Source: Roseovarius gaetbuli | GTDB lineage: Bacteria > Pseudomonadota > Alphaproteobacteria > Rhodobacterales > Rhodobacteraceae | Length of the DNA stretch: 64,000 bases | Assembly (NCBI RefSeq): GCF_900172365.1 | Contig: NZ_FWFJ01000005.1 | Location: forward strand, 62,001 to 126,000 | Reading direction: 5' to 3' | In this document: in pieces, positions 1 through 9,674 of the stretch | Numbering within the stretch: the stretch's first letter is position 1 | Layout: the number at the start of each line of letters is the position of its first letter | Notes under the pieces: generated by a model | What the model was told of the DNA's origin: nothing | Database searches by the model: none | Seen by the model: the letters and a program-made list of their open reading frames with translations, nothing else | Made by a program: the position numbers and the translations under genes

Positions 1-933
1 GCGATGAACGTAAACCGTCTCTGTGGCTCTGGCGCACAGGCGATTGTATCGGCGGTTCAGTCCCTGATGCTGAATGATGCGGACTTCGCCCTTGCCGGCG
101 GTGTCGAGAACATGTCGCGTTCGCCCTTTATCATCCCCGACCAACGCTGGGGCGCCAAGATGGGCGATGTGACCACACGCGATATGATGTTGGGTGCGCT
201 GAACTGTCCGTTTGGCACCGGCCATATGGGTGTGACCGCGGAAAACGTTGCCGCCGAGCATGACATCAGCCGCGCCGATCAGGATGCCTTTGCCCTTGAA
301 AGCCAGCGTCGCGCAGGCATCGCGATTGCCGAGGGGCGCTTTAAATCCCAGATCGTTCCGGTCGAGGTGCGCGTCAAGCGCGACATGGTTGCCTTTGACA
401 CCGATGAACACCCCAAGGCGACCACCGCCGAGGCGCTTGGCGGCCTGCGCACCGTGTTCCAGAAAGACGGCACAGTGACGGCCGGCAATGCCAGCGGCAT
501 CAACGACGGCGCGGCGGCGATTGTCCTTGCCCGCGCCAGTGCGGCCGAGGCCGCAGGCCTCAAGCCGCGCGCGCGTATCCTTGGCTATGCCCATGCCGGT
601 GTGCGCCCCGAGGTGATGGGCATTGGCCCGGTCCCCGCAGTACAAAAGCTGCTTGAAAAGACTGGGTTGAGCGTCGGTGATTTCGATCTGGTCGAATCAA
701 ACGAGGCCTTCGCGGCGCAGGCGCTTGCAGTCAACAAGGGGCTTGGCCTTGATCCGGCGCGTGTAAACCCGAATGGCGGCGCAATCGCGCTTGGCCATCC
801 GGTTGGTGCCACCGGCGCGATTCTTGTCATCAAGGCGCTCTACGAGCTTGAACGCACCGGCGGAAAACGCGCCATCATCACCATGTGCATCGGTGGTGGT
901 CAGGGGATCGCCATCGCAATCGAGCGCCTCTGA
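1..933 (+). CDS. Acetyl-CoA C-acetyltransferase (thiolase), 5' truncated
   Basis: This is the C-terminal three quarters of a thiolase; the reading frame is open from base 1, so the true start lies outside the window. Thiolases condense or cleave acetyl-CoA/3-ketoacyl-CoA in PHB synthesis or fatty-acid degradation. Visible landmarks are the nucleophilic Cys in NRLCGSGAQA (Cys codon at bases 22-24), the C-terminal GHPVGATGA block with the catalytic His, and CIGGGQG with the second catalytic Cys. Whether it is PhaA-like or a degradative thiolase cannot be decided without upstream context such as phaB. Family assignment is secure. Confidence 0.93.
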   Translation, partial: AMNVNRLCGSGAQAIVSAVQSLMLNDADFALAGGVENMSRSPFIIPDQRWGAKMGDVTTRDMMLGALNCPFGTGHMGVTAENVAAEHDISRADQDAFALESQRRAGIAIAEGRFKSQIVPVEVRVKRDMVAFDTDEHPKATTAEALGGLRTVFQKDGTVTAGNASGINDGAAAIVLARASAAEAAGLKPRARILGYAHAGVRPEVMGIGPVPAVQKLLEKTGLSVGDFDLVESNEAFAAQALAVNKGLGLDPARVNPNGGAIALGHPVGATGAILVIKALYELERTGGKRAIITMCIGGGQGIAIAIERL

Positions 934-1041
934 TCGAGCGTCACGGGCAATAATCTGCTGATTTTGGCAAGGCTTTAAGCAGTTCTTCACGACGATGTCG
1001 GATGGTGACGATGGTACATCCCGGCATGGCGGAGGACAGGC

Positions 1042-3243
1042 ATGAGCCTTGCCAATAAGCTGGCAGAGGAACGGCGCGCCCGATTGGCCGCCGAACGGCT
1101 GCTGGAACAGAAACAGGCGGAGTTGCAATCCGCCAACCGAAAGCTGGGCAAGCACGCGCGCGCCCTGTCCCACGAGATTGTCGAAACCCGTGCTCAGGTT
1201 CAGACGGTTCGTGATGAAAATCAGCGCGTCAAATCCGACCTTCACGTTGCCAATCAAAAGGTTGAAATCGCCGAACGCCGCCTGTGGCATTCGATCGAGA
1301 CGATTCAGGACGGGTTTGCCTTTTTCGACAATGACAGCCGCATGATCGCCGCCAATCATGCCTATCTCGCGGTGTTTGAAGGGCTGGAGGCGGTCGAACC
1401 CGGCGTCAGCTATATCGAGATTTTGCAATTCATCACCGAAGAAGGGATCGTGAACATCGGTGACATGACCCCGGTAGCGTGGCGCGAAAAGATGCTGGAT
1501 CGGTGGCAATCCACCGCGCCGGAGCCCGAGGTGGTGCGGCTTTGGTCCGGTGAATATATCAAGCTGATTGATCAGCGCGGCCACGGTGGTGACATGGTGA
1601 GCCTTGCACTCAATATCACCGATACGATCCGCCATGAAAAAGAGCTTCAAGAGGCGCGCCGCAAGGCCGAGGCGGCCAACCGGGCCAAATCATCCTTCCT
1701 CGCCAATATGAGCCATGAAATCCGCACCCCGATGAATGGGGTTGTGGGCATGGCCGAATTGCTGGGCGATACCGACCTGACCGACGAGCAGCGCCTTTAT
1801 GCCAGCAGGATCAAGCATTCCGGCGAGGCGCTTTTGGTGATCATCAACGACGTCTTGGATTACTCGAAAATCGAGGCGGAAAAGCTTGTTCTTCATGAAG
1901 AACCGTTTGACCTTGAGCGCTGTATTCACGAGCTCATCACCCTGCTTCAGGCCAATGCCCGCGACAAGGGCCTCGAACTTTTGGTCGATTACGACATGTT
2001 CCTGCCGACGCGGTTTGTCGGTGATCCGGGGCGCATCCGCCAGATCATGACCAACCTTCTGGGCAATGCTGTCAAGTTTACCGAGTCCGGGCATGTCTTG
2101 ATGCGCGTCACCGGCATGCCGTCGGGCGAGGGTGAAAAGGCCACGCTTCACATCACGATTGAGGATACCGGCATCGGCATTCCCGCCGAGAAGATCGACC
2201 ATATCTTTGGCGAATTCAATCAGGTCGATGATGAAAGCAACCGCAAGTTCGAGGGCACCGGTCTTGGTCTTGCCATCTCGCAAAAGCTGATTCGGCTGAT
2301 GGATGGCAAGATCTGGGTCGAATCCGAGTATGGCAAAGGCTCGACCTTCGGGTTTTCCATCGCGCTGCCGGTGGATGAGGCGGAACAGGACGATTGCCTG
2401 CAATTGCCCGAGGGGTTGAGCCGCGCGATGATTGTCGAGCCGCAGGAAGTGACCCGCTCGATCCTTGAGCGCCAGCTTGCAGTTCTCGGGGTCGAGTCGG
2501 TCTGTTACCAGAACGGCGAAGAGGCCCTGGCACAGATTGGCCCCGGCATCGACCTGGTGGTCACCGATCACAACATGCCCCGGATGGATGGTATCGAGCT
2601 TGCAGAGGCATTGCGCGAGGCGGGGCACGCCATGCCGATTGTCCTGCTCAGTCACAACACCGGCTATGCGGAACAGGATCCCGGTCGGGTGCATTTACAG
2701 GCGGTTTTGCAAAAACCAGTGCCCCGGCGCGAGTTGTTCCACGCGCTTGCCGCACTGGCGACGGGCAAGGTGCCAGGACCGCAATTGCCCGAAGAGCCAG
2801 AGATTGACGATACCCCCGGTCGCGCCATGCGGGTATTGGCCGCCGAGGACAACAAGACCAACCGCCTTGTGTTTTCCAAGATGATCAAATCCTTGGATAT
2901 CAACCTGAAGTTTGCAGAAAACGGCCATGAGGCCCTGGCGTTCTTTCAATCCTTCAAACCCGACATCGTGTTCATGGACATCTCGATGCCCGGCATGGAT
3001 GGCAAGGAGGCGACCCAGCATATCCGCCAAATCGAGGCCGCAACCGGCGGCCATGTGCCGATCGTGGCGATGACCGCCCATGCGATGGAGGGCGATGAAA
3101 CTGGGATTTTGGCGGCCGGGCTTGATCATTACATGACCAAACCCCTGCGCAAGGACACCATAATCGGCCATGTCATCGACGCCTGCCCGCCCGACGTGCG
3201 CCCGCCAGAGGGCGTGGCCGAGGATATTCAGGCCTCGGGGTAA
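1042..3243 (+). CDS. Hybrid sensor histidine kinase with two receiver domains
   Basis: A 733-residue cytoplasmic signalling protein. An N-terminal coiled coil (about 1-80, rich in Lys/Glu/Arg heptads) leads into a PAS-like sensor domain (about 82-200), a HisKA domain with the phospho-acceptor His225 in [10 protein letters not shown], a HATPase domain (N box, GTGLGLAIS), then two receiver domains. The phospho-acceptor aspartates are Asp509 (TDHNMP) and Asp646 ([11 protein letters not shown]). No transmembrane segment is visible, so the signal is probably internal. The first receiver is less canonical than the second. The gene starts at an ATG after GGAGGACAGGC, and its 3' end overlaps the oppositely oriented yaaA by 16 bp. 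No partner regulator lies next to it, so the pathway is unknown. Confidence 0.9.
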   Translation: MSLANKLAEERRARLAAERLLEQKQAELQSANRKLGKHARALSHEIVETRAQVQTVRDENQRVKSDLHVANQKVEIAERRLWHSIETIQDGFAFFDNDSRMIAANHAYLAVFEGLEAVEPGVSYIEILQFITEEGIVNIGDMTPVAWREKMLDRWQSTAPEPEVVRLWSGEYIKLIDQRGHGGDMVSLALNITDTIRHEKELQEARRKAEAANRAKSSFLANMSHEIRTPMNGVVGMAELLGDTDLTDEQRLYASRIKHSGEALLVIINDVLDYSKIEAEKLVLHEEPFDLERCIHELITLLQANARDKGLELLVDYDMFLPTRFVGDPGRIRQIMTNLLGNAVKFTESGHVLMRVTGMPSGEGEKATLHITIEDTGIGIPAEKIDHIFGEFNQVDDESNRKFEGTGLGLAISQKLIRLMDGKIWVESEYGKGSTFGFSIALPVDEAEQDDCLQLPEGLSRAMIVEPQEVTRSILERQLAVLGVESVCYQNGEEALAQIGPGIDLVVTDHNMPRMDGIELAEALREAGHAMPIVLLSHNTGYAEQDPGRVHLQAVLQKPVPRRELFHALAALATGKVPGPQLPEEPEIDDTPGRAMRVLAAEDNKTNRLVFSKMIKSLDINLKFAENGHEALAFFQSFKPDIVFMDISMPGMDGKEATQHIRQIEAATGGHVPIVAMTAHAMEGDETGILAAGLDHYMTKPLRKDTIIGHVIDACPPDVRPPEGVAEDIQASG

Positions 3244-3992
3244 TCGCGCAGGAACACCCAGTTGTCGCCTTTGGATAGCCATGCGTTATAGCGATATCCG
3301 CCGCTGTCGAAATCCTTTAGGGCCTCGGGATCGCTTAGGCGGTGCTGGATCATGAAGCGGGCCATCGCGCCGCGCGCGCGCTTGGCATAAAAGCTTACGA
3401 TCTTGGGTGTGCCGACTTTTTCTTCCATGAAGACCGGCGTGATCACCCGTTGGTTTAGCGCCGCGAGATCAACCGCGCCGAAATATTCCTGACTGGCGCA
3501 ATTCACCAGAACGTCGCTGTCAACGGCCTCTGCCTGTGCATTCAGCGCCTTGGAAATGGTGTCGCCCCAATAGTCATAAAGCGATTTACCGTGATCTGTT
3601 TTCAAGCGGCTGCCCATTTCAAGGCGATAGGGCTGGATCGCGTCCAGAGGGCGCAACACCCCGTAAAGGCCCGACAAAATCCGAAGATGATCCTGCGCCC
3701 AGGCCATTTCATCGGCATCAAGCGATCCCGCCTCAAGCCCCTGATAGGTGTCGCCGGCAAAGGCCAATGCGGCTGGCTTTTCGTCCATCTTGCCGAAATT
3801 GCCAAAACGGTCGGAATTCAGCCGCGCCAAATTCTCGCTGATCTTCATAAGCTTTTGCAGATCGCCCACGCTTAGCCCGCGCGCCACCTCGGCAAGCTCA
3901 TTGGCCTCTGCCTGAAAGGCTGGGCGCGTGGGGGTGATCCCCTCGACCGGGTCCATATCCATTTTCTTGGCGGGCGAGACAACAACCAGCAT
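3228..3992 (-). CDS. yaaA: Peroxide stress protein YaaA (DUF328 family)
   Basis: A 254-residue protein of the YaaA/DUF328 family, which limits intracellular unincorporated iron during peroxide stress in E. coli. The start is set at [12 protein letters not shown], the typical family N-terminus; the reading frame continues 56 codons further upstream but that extension overlaps the end of recQ and has no family character. The conserved mid-region with [12 protein letters not shown] and the C-terminal GYRYN segment are present. It lies 32 bp downstream of recQ on the same strand, suggesting co-transcription, and its stop overlaps the end of the kinase gene on the other strand. Confidence 0.93.
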   Translation of the reverse strand: MLVVVSPAKKMDMDPVEGITPTRPAFQAEANELAEVARGLSVGDLQKLMKISENLARLNSDRFGNFGKMDEKPAALAFAGDTYQGLEAGSLDADEMAWAQDHLRILSGLYGVLRPLDAIQPYRLEMGSRLKTDHGKSLYDYWGDTISKALNAQAEAVDSDVLVNCASQEYFGAVDLAALNQRVITPVFMEEKVGTPKIVSFYAKRARGAMARFMIQHRLSDPEALKDFDSGGYRYNAWLSKGDNWVFLRDYPEA

Positions 3993-4024
3993 GCGCAAAT
4001 CCCTTTTCAAGCGTTTCCAGTGAT

Positions 4025-6064
4025 CTAGTGCGCCGCGCGCAGAACGTCCAGAAAGGCGGTGCCGAAACGTTCGGCGCGCTTGTCGCCAAGGATGCGCTCC
4101 ATTTCCTGTTCGGTGCTCGGGCGTGCGCTTGCCACCCGCGCCAAAAGCGTGGTCGAGCAACTAAGCGGCTTGTCGATCCCGTCTTCGCCGCGCGCCAGAT
4201 CGGTTTGCGCCTGAAGCAGGCGGTCATAAACCTCGCCCGCGTCGCGCCCGGCCAGTCTGCGCCGCGTCGGGTGCACGTGATCGGCGGCGCCATTGATCAC
4301 CTCAATAAAGGCATCGCCGTAACGTTCAAGCTTTTTCGCGCCAACGCCACTTATTCGCGCCATCTGATCCAGGGTGGCGGGCCGGGTCTCGGCCATCTCG
4401 ATCAGGGTGCGATCGTTGAACACCACATAGGCGGGCACCTTGGCGGCCTCGGCAAGGGCGCGGCGCTTGGCCTTGAGCGCCGACAAAAGCGGCGCATCCT
4501 CGTCCGAGACAAGCGCGCGCACCGCCGGGCGGTTTGATTTGGCCACCAGAGTGTCGCGCCGCAGGGTAATGCCTTGTTCGTCGCGCAGGATCGGGCGAGC
4601 GGCCTCGGTCATGCACAGCGCGCCGTGGCGTTCCACATCGGGGCGGATAAGGTCGTGGCCCATCATCTGGCGAAACACGCCTTGCCAACCGCGCTTGTCG
4701 ATGTCGCGCCCAACACCAAAGGTCGGCAGGGCGTCATGCCCGCGCGCGCAAATCTTGTCGGTGGCATTGCCCATCAGGATATCAATCAGATGCCCCGCGC
4801 CGAACCGTTCTTCGGTGCGCAGGATCGCCGATAGCGCCTTGCGCACCGCCTCGGTGCCGTCAAAGGTCTCGGCGGGGGTGTCGCAAAGATCGCAATTGCC
4901 ACAGGTAAACTCGGTTTCCCCGAAATACCGCAGAAGTGTCGCACGGCGGCATTCGAGCGCCTCGGCCAGCCCCAAAAGCGCGTTCAGCCGCCCGTGATCG
5001 GCCATCCGGCGTTCGGGCGGGGCAAGGCCTTCGTCAATCTGGCTGCGACGCAGGCGGATATCGTCGGGGCCAAACAGCGTGAGGGTTTCGGCCGGGGCGC
5101 CATCGCGGCCCGAGCGACCAATTTCCTGATAATAGGCCTCGATGGATTTCGGCAGGTCTGCATGCGCGACCCAACGGATATCGGGCTTGTCGACGCCCAT
5201 GCCAAAGGCCACGGTCGCCACCACGATAAGCCCGTCCTCGGTGTTGAACCGACCCTCGACATGGCGGCGATCCCCGGCCTCCATCCCGCCGTGATAGGCA
5301 CAGGCGTTATGCCCCGCCTCGCCAAGCGCGCGCGCCAGCGTTTCGGTTTTGGCGCGGGTGCCGCAATAGACAATGCCCGACTGGCCCTTGCGCGCCTTGG
5401 CAAACTCAAGGATCTGGCGGCGGGGGTTGTCCTTGGCACCAAAGGCAAGGTGGATATTGGGGCGGTCAAAGCCGTGCAAAAAGGTCTGGGGCGGCTGGCC
5501 GTCAAACAGTTTTTGCACGATTTCTTCGCGGGTTTCGGCGTCGGCGGTGGCGGTAAAGGCGGCAATCGGCACGTTAAGCGCCTCGCGCAGCGCCCCGATC
5601 CGAAGGTAATCGGGCCGGAAATCATGCCCCCATTGCGACACGCAATGGGCCTCATCGACGGCAATCAGGCTTACGCCGATACGGCGCAGCATCCCCATGG
5701 CCGATCCGGCGGCAAGGCGTTCGGGCGCGATATAAAGCAGCTTGAGCCGCCCGTCTTCCAGCGCCTGCCAGACCTCGGCGGTCTCTTCATCGGTATTGCC
5801 AGAGGTCAGCGCGCCGGCTTCGACCCCGGCCTCGCGCAGCGCACGCACCTGATCGCGCATCAGGGCAATCAGCGGCGAAATGACCACCGTCACCCCGTCG
5901 CGCATCAGTGCAGGCAATTGAAAGCAAAGCGATTTTCCGCCACCCGTCGGCATGATGGCCAGGACGTTCTGACCATCGGCCACGGCATCCACGATCTCTT
6001 CCTGCCCGGGGCGGAACGCATCATAGCCGAAAATATCGCGCAAAAGCGTGGCAGCGCCGGGCAT
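4025..6064 (-). CDS. recQ: ATP-dependent DNA helicase RecQ
   Basis: A 679-residue 3'-5' DNA helicase for recombination and replication-fork repair. Order of domains: RecA-like domain 1 with Walker A (PTGGGKS) and the DEAH box followed by the RecQ aromatic loop (DEAHCVSQWGHDFRPDY), RecA-like domain 2 with the HADLPKSIEAYYQEIGRSGRDG motif, a zinc-binding region (CRRATLLRYFGE then TCGNCDLC), the RQC winged helix, an HRDC domain (about 515-590), and a further C-terminal stretch of some 75 residues that resembles a second HRDC half. It is longer than E. coli RecQ (about 610). It is followed closely by yaaA; the YggT gene lies upstream. Confidence 0.96.
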   Translation of the reverse strand: MPGAATLLRDIFGYDAFRPGQEEIVDAVADGQNVLAIMPTGGGKSLCFQLPALMRDGVTVVISPLIALMRDQVRALREAGVEAGALTSGNTDEETAEVWQALEDGRLKLLYIAPERLAAGSAMGMLRRIGVSLIAVDEAHCVSQWGHDFRPDYLRIGALREALNVPIAAFTATADAETREEIVQKLFDGQPPQTFLHGFDRPNIHLAFGAKDNPRRQILEFAKARKGQSGIVYCGTRAKTETLARALGEAGHNACAYHGGMEAGDRRHVEGRFNTEDGLIVVATVAFGMGVDKPDIRWVAHADLPKSIEAYYQEIGRSGRDGAPAETLTLFGPDDIRLRRSQIDEGLAPPERRMADHGRLNALLGLAEALECRRATLLRYFGETEFTCGNCDLCDTPAETFDGTEAVRKALSAILRTEERFGAGHLIDILMGNATDKICARGHDALPTFGVGRDIDKRGWQGVFRQMMGHDLIRPDVERHGALCMTEAARPILRDEQGITLRRDTLVAKSNRPAVRALVSDEDAPLLSALKAKRRALAEAAKVPAYVVFNDRTLIEMAETRPATLDQMARISGVGAKKLERYGDAFIEVINGAADHVHPTRRRLAGRDAGEVYDRLLQAQTDLARGEDGIDKPLSCSTTLLARVASARPSTEQEMERILGDKRAERFGTAFLDVLRAAH

Positions 6065-6139
6065 GGGATATCCTGTAAGATTTGTTGTTCTGCTCTTACC
6101 GGAATCTTTTCATACTACGAATCGCGGGACAACCCTTGA

Positions 6140-6427
6140 TCAGTAGAACGCCGCCGCGTTGTTGATCAGGATAATGCGCAGCGCATAGACCGCCACCAGC
6201 ACCACCAAAGGCGCAAGATCAATCCCCGACATGGCCGGAAGAAACGACCGTACCCGGCTATAGATCGGCTCAAGCAACCGGTTGAGCCCATACCAGACCT
6301 GCGCGACGAATTGCTGGCGCAGGTTGAGCACCTGAAAGTTGATAAGCCAGCTCATGATCACATGGGCGATAATGAAGAACCAAACGATATCGAGGATAAG
6401 CATCAGGATCTGGAAAAGCGATTGCAT
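6140..6427 (-). CDS. YggT family integral membrane protein
   Basis: A 95-residue protein with two hydrophobic segments flanking a short amphipathic region containing the family signature around LNRLLEPIYSRVRSFLP. YggT proteins are conserved inner-membrane proteins often linked to cell-envelope or osmotic homeostasis and FtsZ localisation; the molecular role is unsettled. The start at 6427 is chosen because AAGGA sits about 8 bases upstream; an in-frame ATG six codons earlier has no such site. It is monocistronic in appearance, 75 bp ahead of recQ. Confidence 0.88.
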   Translation of the reverse strand: MQSLFQILMLILDIVWFFIIAHVIMSWLINFQVLNLRQQFVAQVWYGLNRLLEPIYSRVRSFLPAMSGIDLAPLVVLVAVYALRIILINNAAAFY

Positions 6428-6556
6428 AGAGAGGGTCCTTTGCACGAAACGCTTATGACCTAAGCGTCATGCGGTCAAAGCGCAAGGCTGACGCGCCGTT
6501 GTGGTTGACGGGCACGCGCAGAGGCCCGACAAGGCCGCAAAAGAAAGAGAGTGCCC

Positions 6557-7102
6557 ATGTACCCCTTCCTGCGCTTGTTCTGGCAGCTTTTCATCACCCG
6601 CAACCTGCCGCGGCTGCCGTTGACGGGCACTCATGTGTCGCATCATTTCTGCATGCCCTGGGATATTGATCTGTGGCGCGAACTGAACAACGGGCGCACC
6701 CTGACGATCTATGATTTGGGGCGCATTCCGCTGGCCGGGCGTGTCGGGTTGATCAGCGCGCTGCGCCGCAACCGCTGGGGCCTTGCGATTGCCGGTGCAA
6801 GCGTGCGCTATCGCCGCCGCATCCGCATGTTCGAAAAGATCGAGATGCGCTCGCGGGCGGTGTTCTGGGATGAGCGGTTTTTTTATATCGAACAGTCGAT
6901 GTGGAAGGCGAATGGCGACTGCGCCAATCACATCATCTATCGCGCTGCCGTGACCGGGCGCGAGGGGATCATGGTGCCGGATGATGTGATGGCGACAATG
7001 GAGAATCAGGAAGCCGCGCCAGAGGCCCCCGAATGGGTTGCCGCCTGGATCAAGGCCGACACCCTGCGGCCCTGGCCTCCGATGCAGGACGCACAGGAAT
7101 AG
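6557..7102 (+). CDS. Hot-dog-fold acyl-CoA thioesterase-like protein (THEM6 type)
   Basis: A 181-residue protein beginning MYPFLRLFWQLF, with a conserved HHFCMPWDIDLWRELNNGR block typical of THEM6/4-hydroxybenzoyl-CoA-thioesterase-like hot-dog proteins; the Asp in MPWDIDLW sits where these families carry a catalytic acid. A short hydrophobic N-terminus could anchor it to the membrane. The ATG at 6557 follows AAGAGAG; a GTG at 6551 is an alternative. Substrate is unknown. It precedes the MFS gene by about 50 bp and may be co-transcribed with it. Confidence 0.75.
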   Translation: MYPFLRLFWQLFITRNLPRLPLTGTHVSHHFCMPWDIDLWRELNNGRTLTIYDLGRIPLAGRVGLISALRRNRWGLAIAGASVRYRRRIRMFEKIEMRSRAVFWDERFFYIEQSMWKANGDCANHIIYRAAVTGREGIMVPDDVMATMENQEAAPEAPEWVAAWIKADTLRPWPPMQDAQE

Positions 7103-7156
7103 CTTGCGCGCGCGCCTTATCGCCTGTCATATCCCACCAAAGGCAAGGGAATGGGC

Positions 7157-8542
7157 ATGGCAGAGATTTCACCGCGCAAACGGATCTGGGGCTGGTTTTT
7201 CTTTGATTGGGCAAGCCAGCCTTATCACACCCTGCTGGTTACCTTTATCTTCGGGCCGTTCTTTGCCTCGATCGCGTCGGATTATTTCATCGCCTCGGGC
7301 CTGAGCGAAGACCTCGCCGATGCCCGCGCGCAAACCATGTGGTCCTATTGCCTGACGGTGACGGGTTTGCTGATCGGGCTTGGCGCGCCAATCATGGGGG
7401 CCTTTGCCGATACCACCGGCAAGCGGCTTCCTTGGATCGTTGCGTTTTCGGCGATGTATGTGCTGGGCGCGACCGCGCTCTGGTGGACCAACCCGGATGG
7501 GTCGAACCTGTGGTGGGGGCTTATGGCCTTTGGTTTTGGCTTTGTCGGTGCGGAATACGCGCTAATCTTCATCAACTCGCAACTGCCCTCGCTTGGCACG
7601 GCCGAAGAGGTGGGCGATTTGTCGGGCTCGGGCTTTGCCTTTGGTTATCTCGGCGGGGTTCTGTCGCTGATGATCATGCTGTTGCTGTTTGTCGAGCAAC
7701 CAAGCGGCAAGACCCTGATCGGGCTGGCCCCGGCCTTTGGGCTTGATCCCGAATTGCGCCAAGGCACGCGGTTTGTCGGGCCGTTCACCGCGCTTTGGTT
7801 CGCGGTCTTCATGGTGCCCTATTTCATGTGGGTGCGTGATGTCGGCCCGCCGCGTCAGGGGCGCGGCGTGGGCGCGGCGCTTGGCATGCTGAGCAAGACG
7901 ATCAGAGGCCTGCGCCACCGGATCAGCCTAAGCACCTATCTTGGCTCGTCGATGTTTTACCGCGACGCCTTGAACGGGCTTTATGGGTTTGGCGGCACCT
8001 ATGCGATCCTTGTGCTGAACTGGTCGATTGTGTCGGTGGGCATCTTTGGCATCATCGGCGCGATTTCTGCGGCTTTGTTCAGCTGGATCGGCGGCAAGGC
8101 CGATAAGCGCTTTGGCCCCAAGCCGGTGATCATCCTCGCGATCTGGGCGCTGATCGCGGTCTGCGTGACGATTGTCGGCATGGACCGGACCCAGATTTTC
8201 GGTATCCCGCTTGGGGTGGGATCAAAACTGCCGGATATGATCTTTTTTGGCTGCGGCGTGTTGATCGGCGGCTTTGGCGGCATGCTTCAATCCGCCAGCC
8301 GCACGATGATGGTGCGCCATACCGATTCGGCGGCGCCAACCGAGAATTTCGGCCTTTACGGGCTATCCGGGCGCGCCACGGCGTTCATGGCGCCAGCCCT
8401 GATCGGGCTTGTCACCACGCTTAGCGGCAGCGCGCGCATTGGGGTTTCTCCTGTCATTTTCCTTTTCCTGATCGGCCTTGTCCTGCTACGCTGGGTCAAA
8501 TCCGAAGGGGACAGGGAAACATGGGCGGCTATCTCAGACTAA
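7157..8542 (+). CDS. MFS transporter, UMF1/Atg22-like family
   Basis: A roughly 461-residue, 11-12-helix inner-membrane transporter. The start KRIWGWFFFDWASQPYHTL is diagnostic of the UMF1 (unknown major facilitator 1, Atg22-like) family, whose yeast member exports amino acids from the vacuole; bacterial substrates are not established. Two ATGs six bases apart (7151 and 7157) both have acceptable Shine-Dalgarno sequences; 7157 follows AAGGGA by 6 bases. Its last 22 bases overlap the start of mepA, implying translational coupling. Confidence 0.9.
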   Translation: MAEISPRKRIWGWFFFDWASQPYHTLLVTFIFGPFFASIASDYFIASGLSEDLADARAQTMWSYCLTVTGLLIGLGAPIMGAFADTTGKRLPWIVAFSAMYVLGATALWWTNPDGSNLWWGLMAFGFGFVGAEYALIFINSQLPSLGTAEEVGDLSGSGFAFGYLGGVLSLMIMLLLFVEQPSGKTLIGLAPAFGLDPELRQGTRFVGPFTALWFAVFMVPYFMWVRDVGPPRQGRGVGAALGMLSKTIRGLRHRISLSTYLGSSMFYRDALNGLYGFGGTYAILVLNWSIVSVGIFGIIGAISAALFSWIGGKADKRFGPKPVIILAIWALIAVCVTIVGMDRTQIFGIPLGVGSKLPDMIFFGCGVLIGGFGGMLQSASRTMMVRHTDSAAPTENFGLYGLSGRATAFMAPALIGLVTTLSGSARIGVSPVIFLFLIGLVLLRWVKSEGDRETWAAISD

Positions 8543-9441
8543 GCGTTCTTGTCATGGCTTTGGCGGGCTGCGTGCAATCCGCGCCAGAGCCGAAACCAAC
8601 CGGCACTCTGTCAAGCCAGAGCATTCCCGCGTCGATGCGCGGGGTGCAGGCGAAACAGCTTTTCGGCGCGCATGGGCATGGCTCGGCGCAATCGCCCGCC
8701 CCGCTTGGGGGCTATGCCAAGGGCTGTATCGCGGGGGCGACGACCCTGCCGGAAACCGGCCCCACATGGCAGGCGATGCGCCTGAGCCGGAACCGCAACT
8801 GGGGTCACCCGGAAACCATTGACATGATCAAGACCCTGTCGCGCAAGGCCGCGGCGCAACCCGGTTGGAGCGGGCTTTATGTCGGCGACATAAGCCAGCC
8901 GCGCGGCGGGCCGATGATATCGGGGCACCGCAGCCATCAGATGGGTCTTGATGCAGATATCTGGCTCAGGCCCGCCGATAATCTCTCGCTTAGTCGCACG
9001 CAGCGCGAGGACATCTCGTCGATCTCGATGCGCCGCGCCAATGGCGCCTATACCAACAGCAGCTGGACCCGCGCGCATCATGAAATCGTCAAAGCCGCCG
9101 CGCAAGACCCGCGCACCGCACGGATATTCATCTTTCCCGGTGCCAAGGTGAAGATGTGCAACGATGAAAAGGGCGACCGGGCGTGGCTTCGCAAGGTGCG
9201 GCCCTGGTACGGGCATCACTATCACTTCCATGTGCGGCTGAATTGTCCGGACAACGTTTCGGGCTGTCAGCCGCAGGCGGTGCCGCCGCCGGGCGATGGC
9301 TGCGCCGAGGCGCAAACATGGGTCCGCAACATCCTCAACCCGCCGCCGCCTGACCCGAATGCGCCCAAGCCCAAGCCGCGCCGCGAATTGACGATGCAGG
9401 ACCTGCCGCGCCAATGTGTGGCCGTGTTGCAGGCACAATAA
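8521..9441 (+). CDS. mepA: Penicillin-insensitive murein endopeptidase MepA (lipoprotein)
   Basis: A 306-residue LAS-family D,D-endopeptidase that cuts cross-links in peptidoglycan. The N-terminus carries a lipoprotein signal with lipobox LAGC near residue 18, so here it appears to be a lipoprotein, unlike the soluble periplasmic E. coli enzyme. Zinc ligands are visible in SGHRSHQMGLDADIW and in HYHFHVRL. The C-terminal tail (about 265-306) is Pro-rich with PPPPDPNAPKPKPRR and has no clear domain. The gene overlaps the upstream MFS gene. Confidence 0.94.
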   Translation: MGGYLRLSVLVMALAGCVQSAPEPKPTGTLSSQSIPASMRGVQAKQLFGAHGHGSAQSPAPLGGYAKGCIAGATTLPETGPTWQAMRLSRNRNWGHPETIDMIKTLSRKAAAQPGWSGLYVGDISQPRGGPMISGHRSHQMGLDADIWLRPADNLSLSRTQREDISSISMRRANGAYTNSSWTRAHHEIVKAAAQDPRTARIFIFPGAKVKMCNDEKGDRAWLRKVRPWYGHHYHFHVRLNCPDNVSGCQPQAVPPPGDGCAEAQTWVRNILNPPPPDPNAPKPKPRRELTMQDLPRQCVAVLQAQ

Positions 9442-9486
9442 CGCAGCATCCTGCGCATAAACCTGCGGCGACCACATCATTTTGTT

Positions 9487-9515
9487 TTGACAAACGCAAA
9501 ATTTGTGGCAGGCTA
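9487..9515 (+). promoter_or_regulatory. Candidate sigma-70 promoter of the small leader gene
   Basis: A consensus -35 hexamer TTGACA (9487-9492) is followed after exactly 17 bases by AGGCTA (9510-9515), a poor match to the -10 consensus but in the expected place. Transcription would start near 9522, just ahead of the strong ribosome binding site at 9536-9544. Confidence 0.45.
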
Positions 9516-9549
9516 GGGATGAAATCAACAAGCGAAAGGAGGTGGTCCA

Positions 9550-9606
9550 GTGTCTACAGAGGTATTGGAGCGAGGTGTCGGAACAGTTCAGGAGAGCATC
9601 GTCTAG
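9550..9606 (+). CDS. 18-residue leader peptide or small protein upstream of arfB
   Basis: A GTG-started ORF of 18 codons (MSTEVLERGVGTVQESIV, stop TAG) preceded by AAGGAGGTG at 9536-9544 with 7-base spacing, nearly the full complement of the 16S rRNA 3' end and one of the strongest ribosome binding sites in the window. The Shine-Dalgarno core GGAGGTGG (9538-9545) is exactly complementary to CCACCTCC at 9655-9662, and an intrinsic terminator follows, so the peptide sits inside a structured 5' element or small transcript. I do not recognise the peptide. It could be a regulatory leader of arfB or an independent small gene. Confidence 0.5.
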   Translation: MSTEVLERGVGTVQESIV

Positions 9607-9654
9607 GGCAGCCCCGGGGCGAAAAAGCCATCCGAATTGGTGCGCCTAACCGGC

Positions 9655-9662
9655 CCACCTCC
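9655..9662 (+). promoter_or_regulatory. Anti-Shine-Dalgarno element in the leader transcript
   Basis: CCACCTCC pairs without mismatch with the ribosome binding site core at 9538-9545 about 110 bases upstream; the pairing resumes for two G-C pairs after one mismatch. It also resembles the CACCUCC end of 16S rRNA. If formed, the helix would close translation of the 18-codon ORF. Confidence 0.45.
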
Positions 9663-9674
9663 GCTAACTTCTAG

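Noticed and set aside
9519-9674. A 51-codon ATG frame across the arfB leader (MKSTSERRWSSVYRG...)
   Set aside because: Its ATG lies upstream of the predicted transcription start and has no ribosome binding site; the strong SD serves the GTG at 9550 in another frame. It would need ribosome-profiling support.
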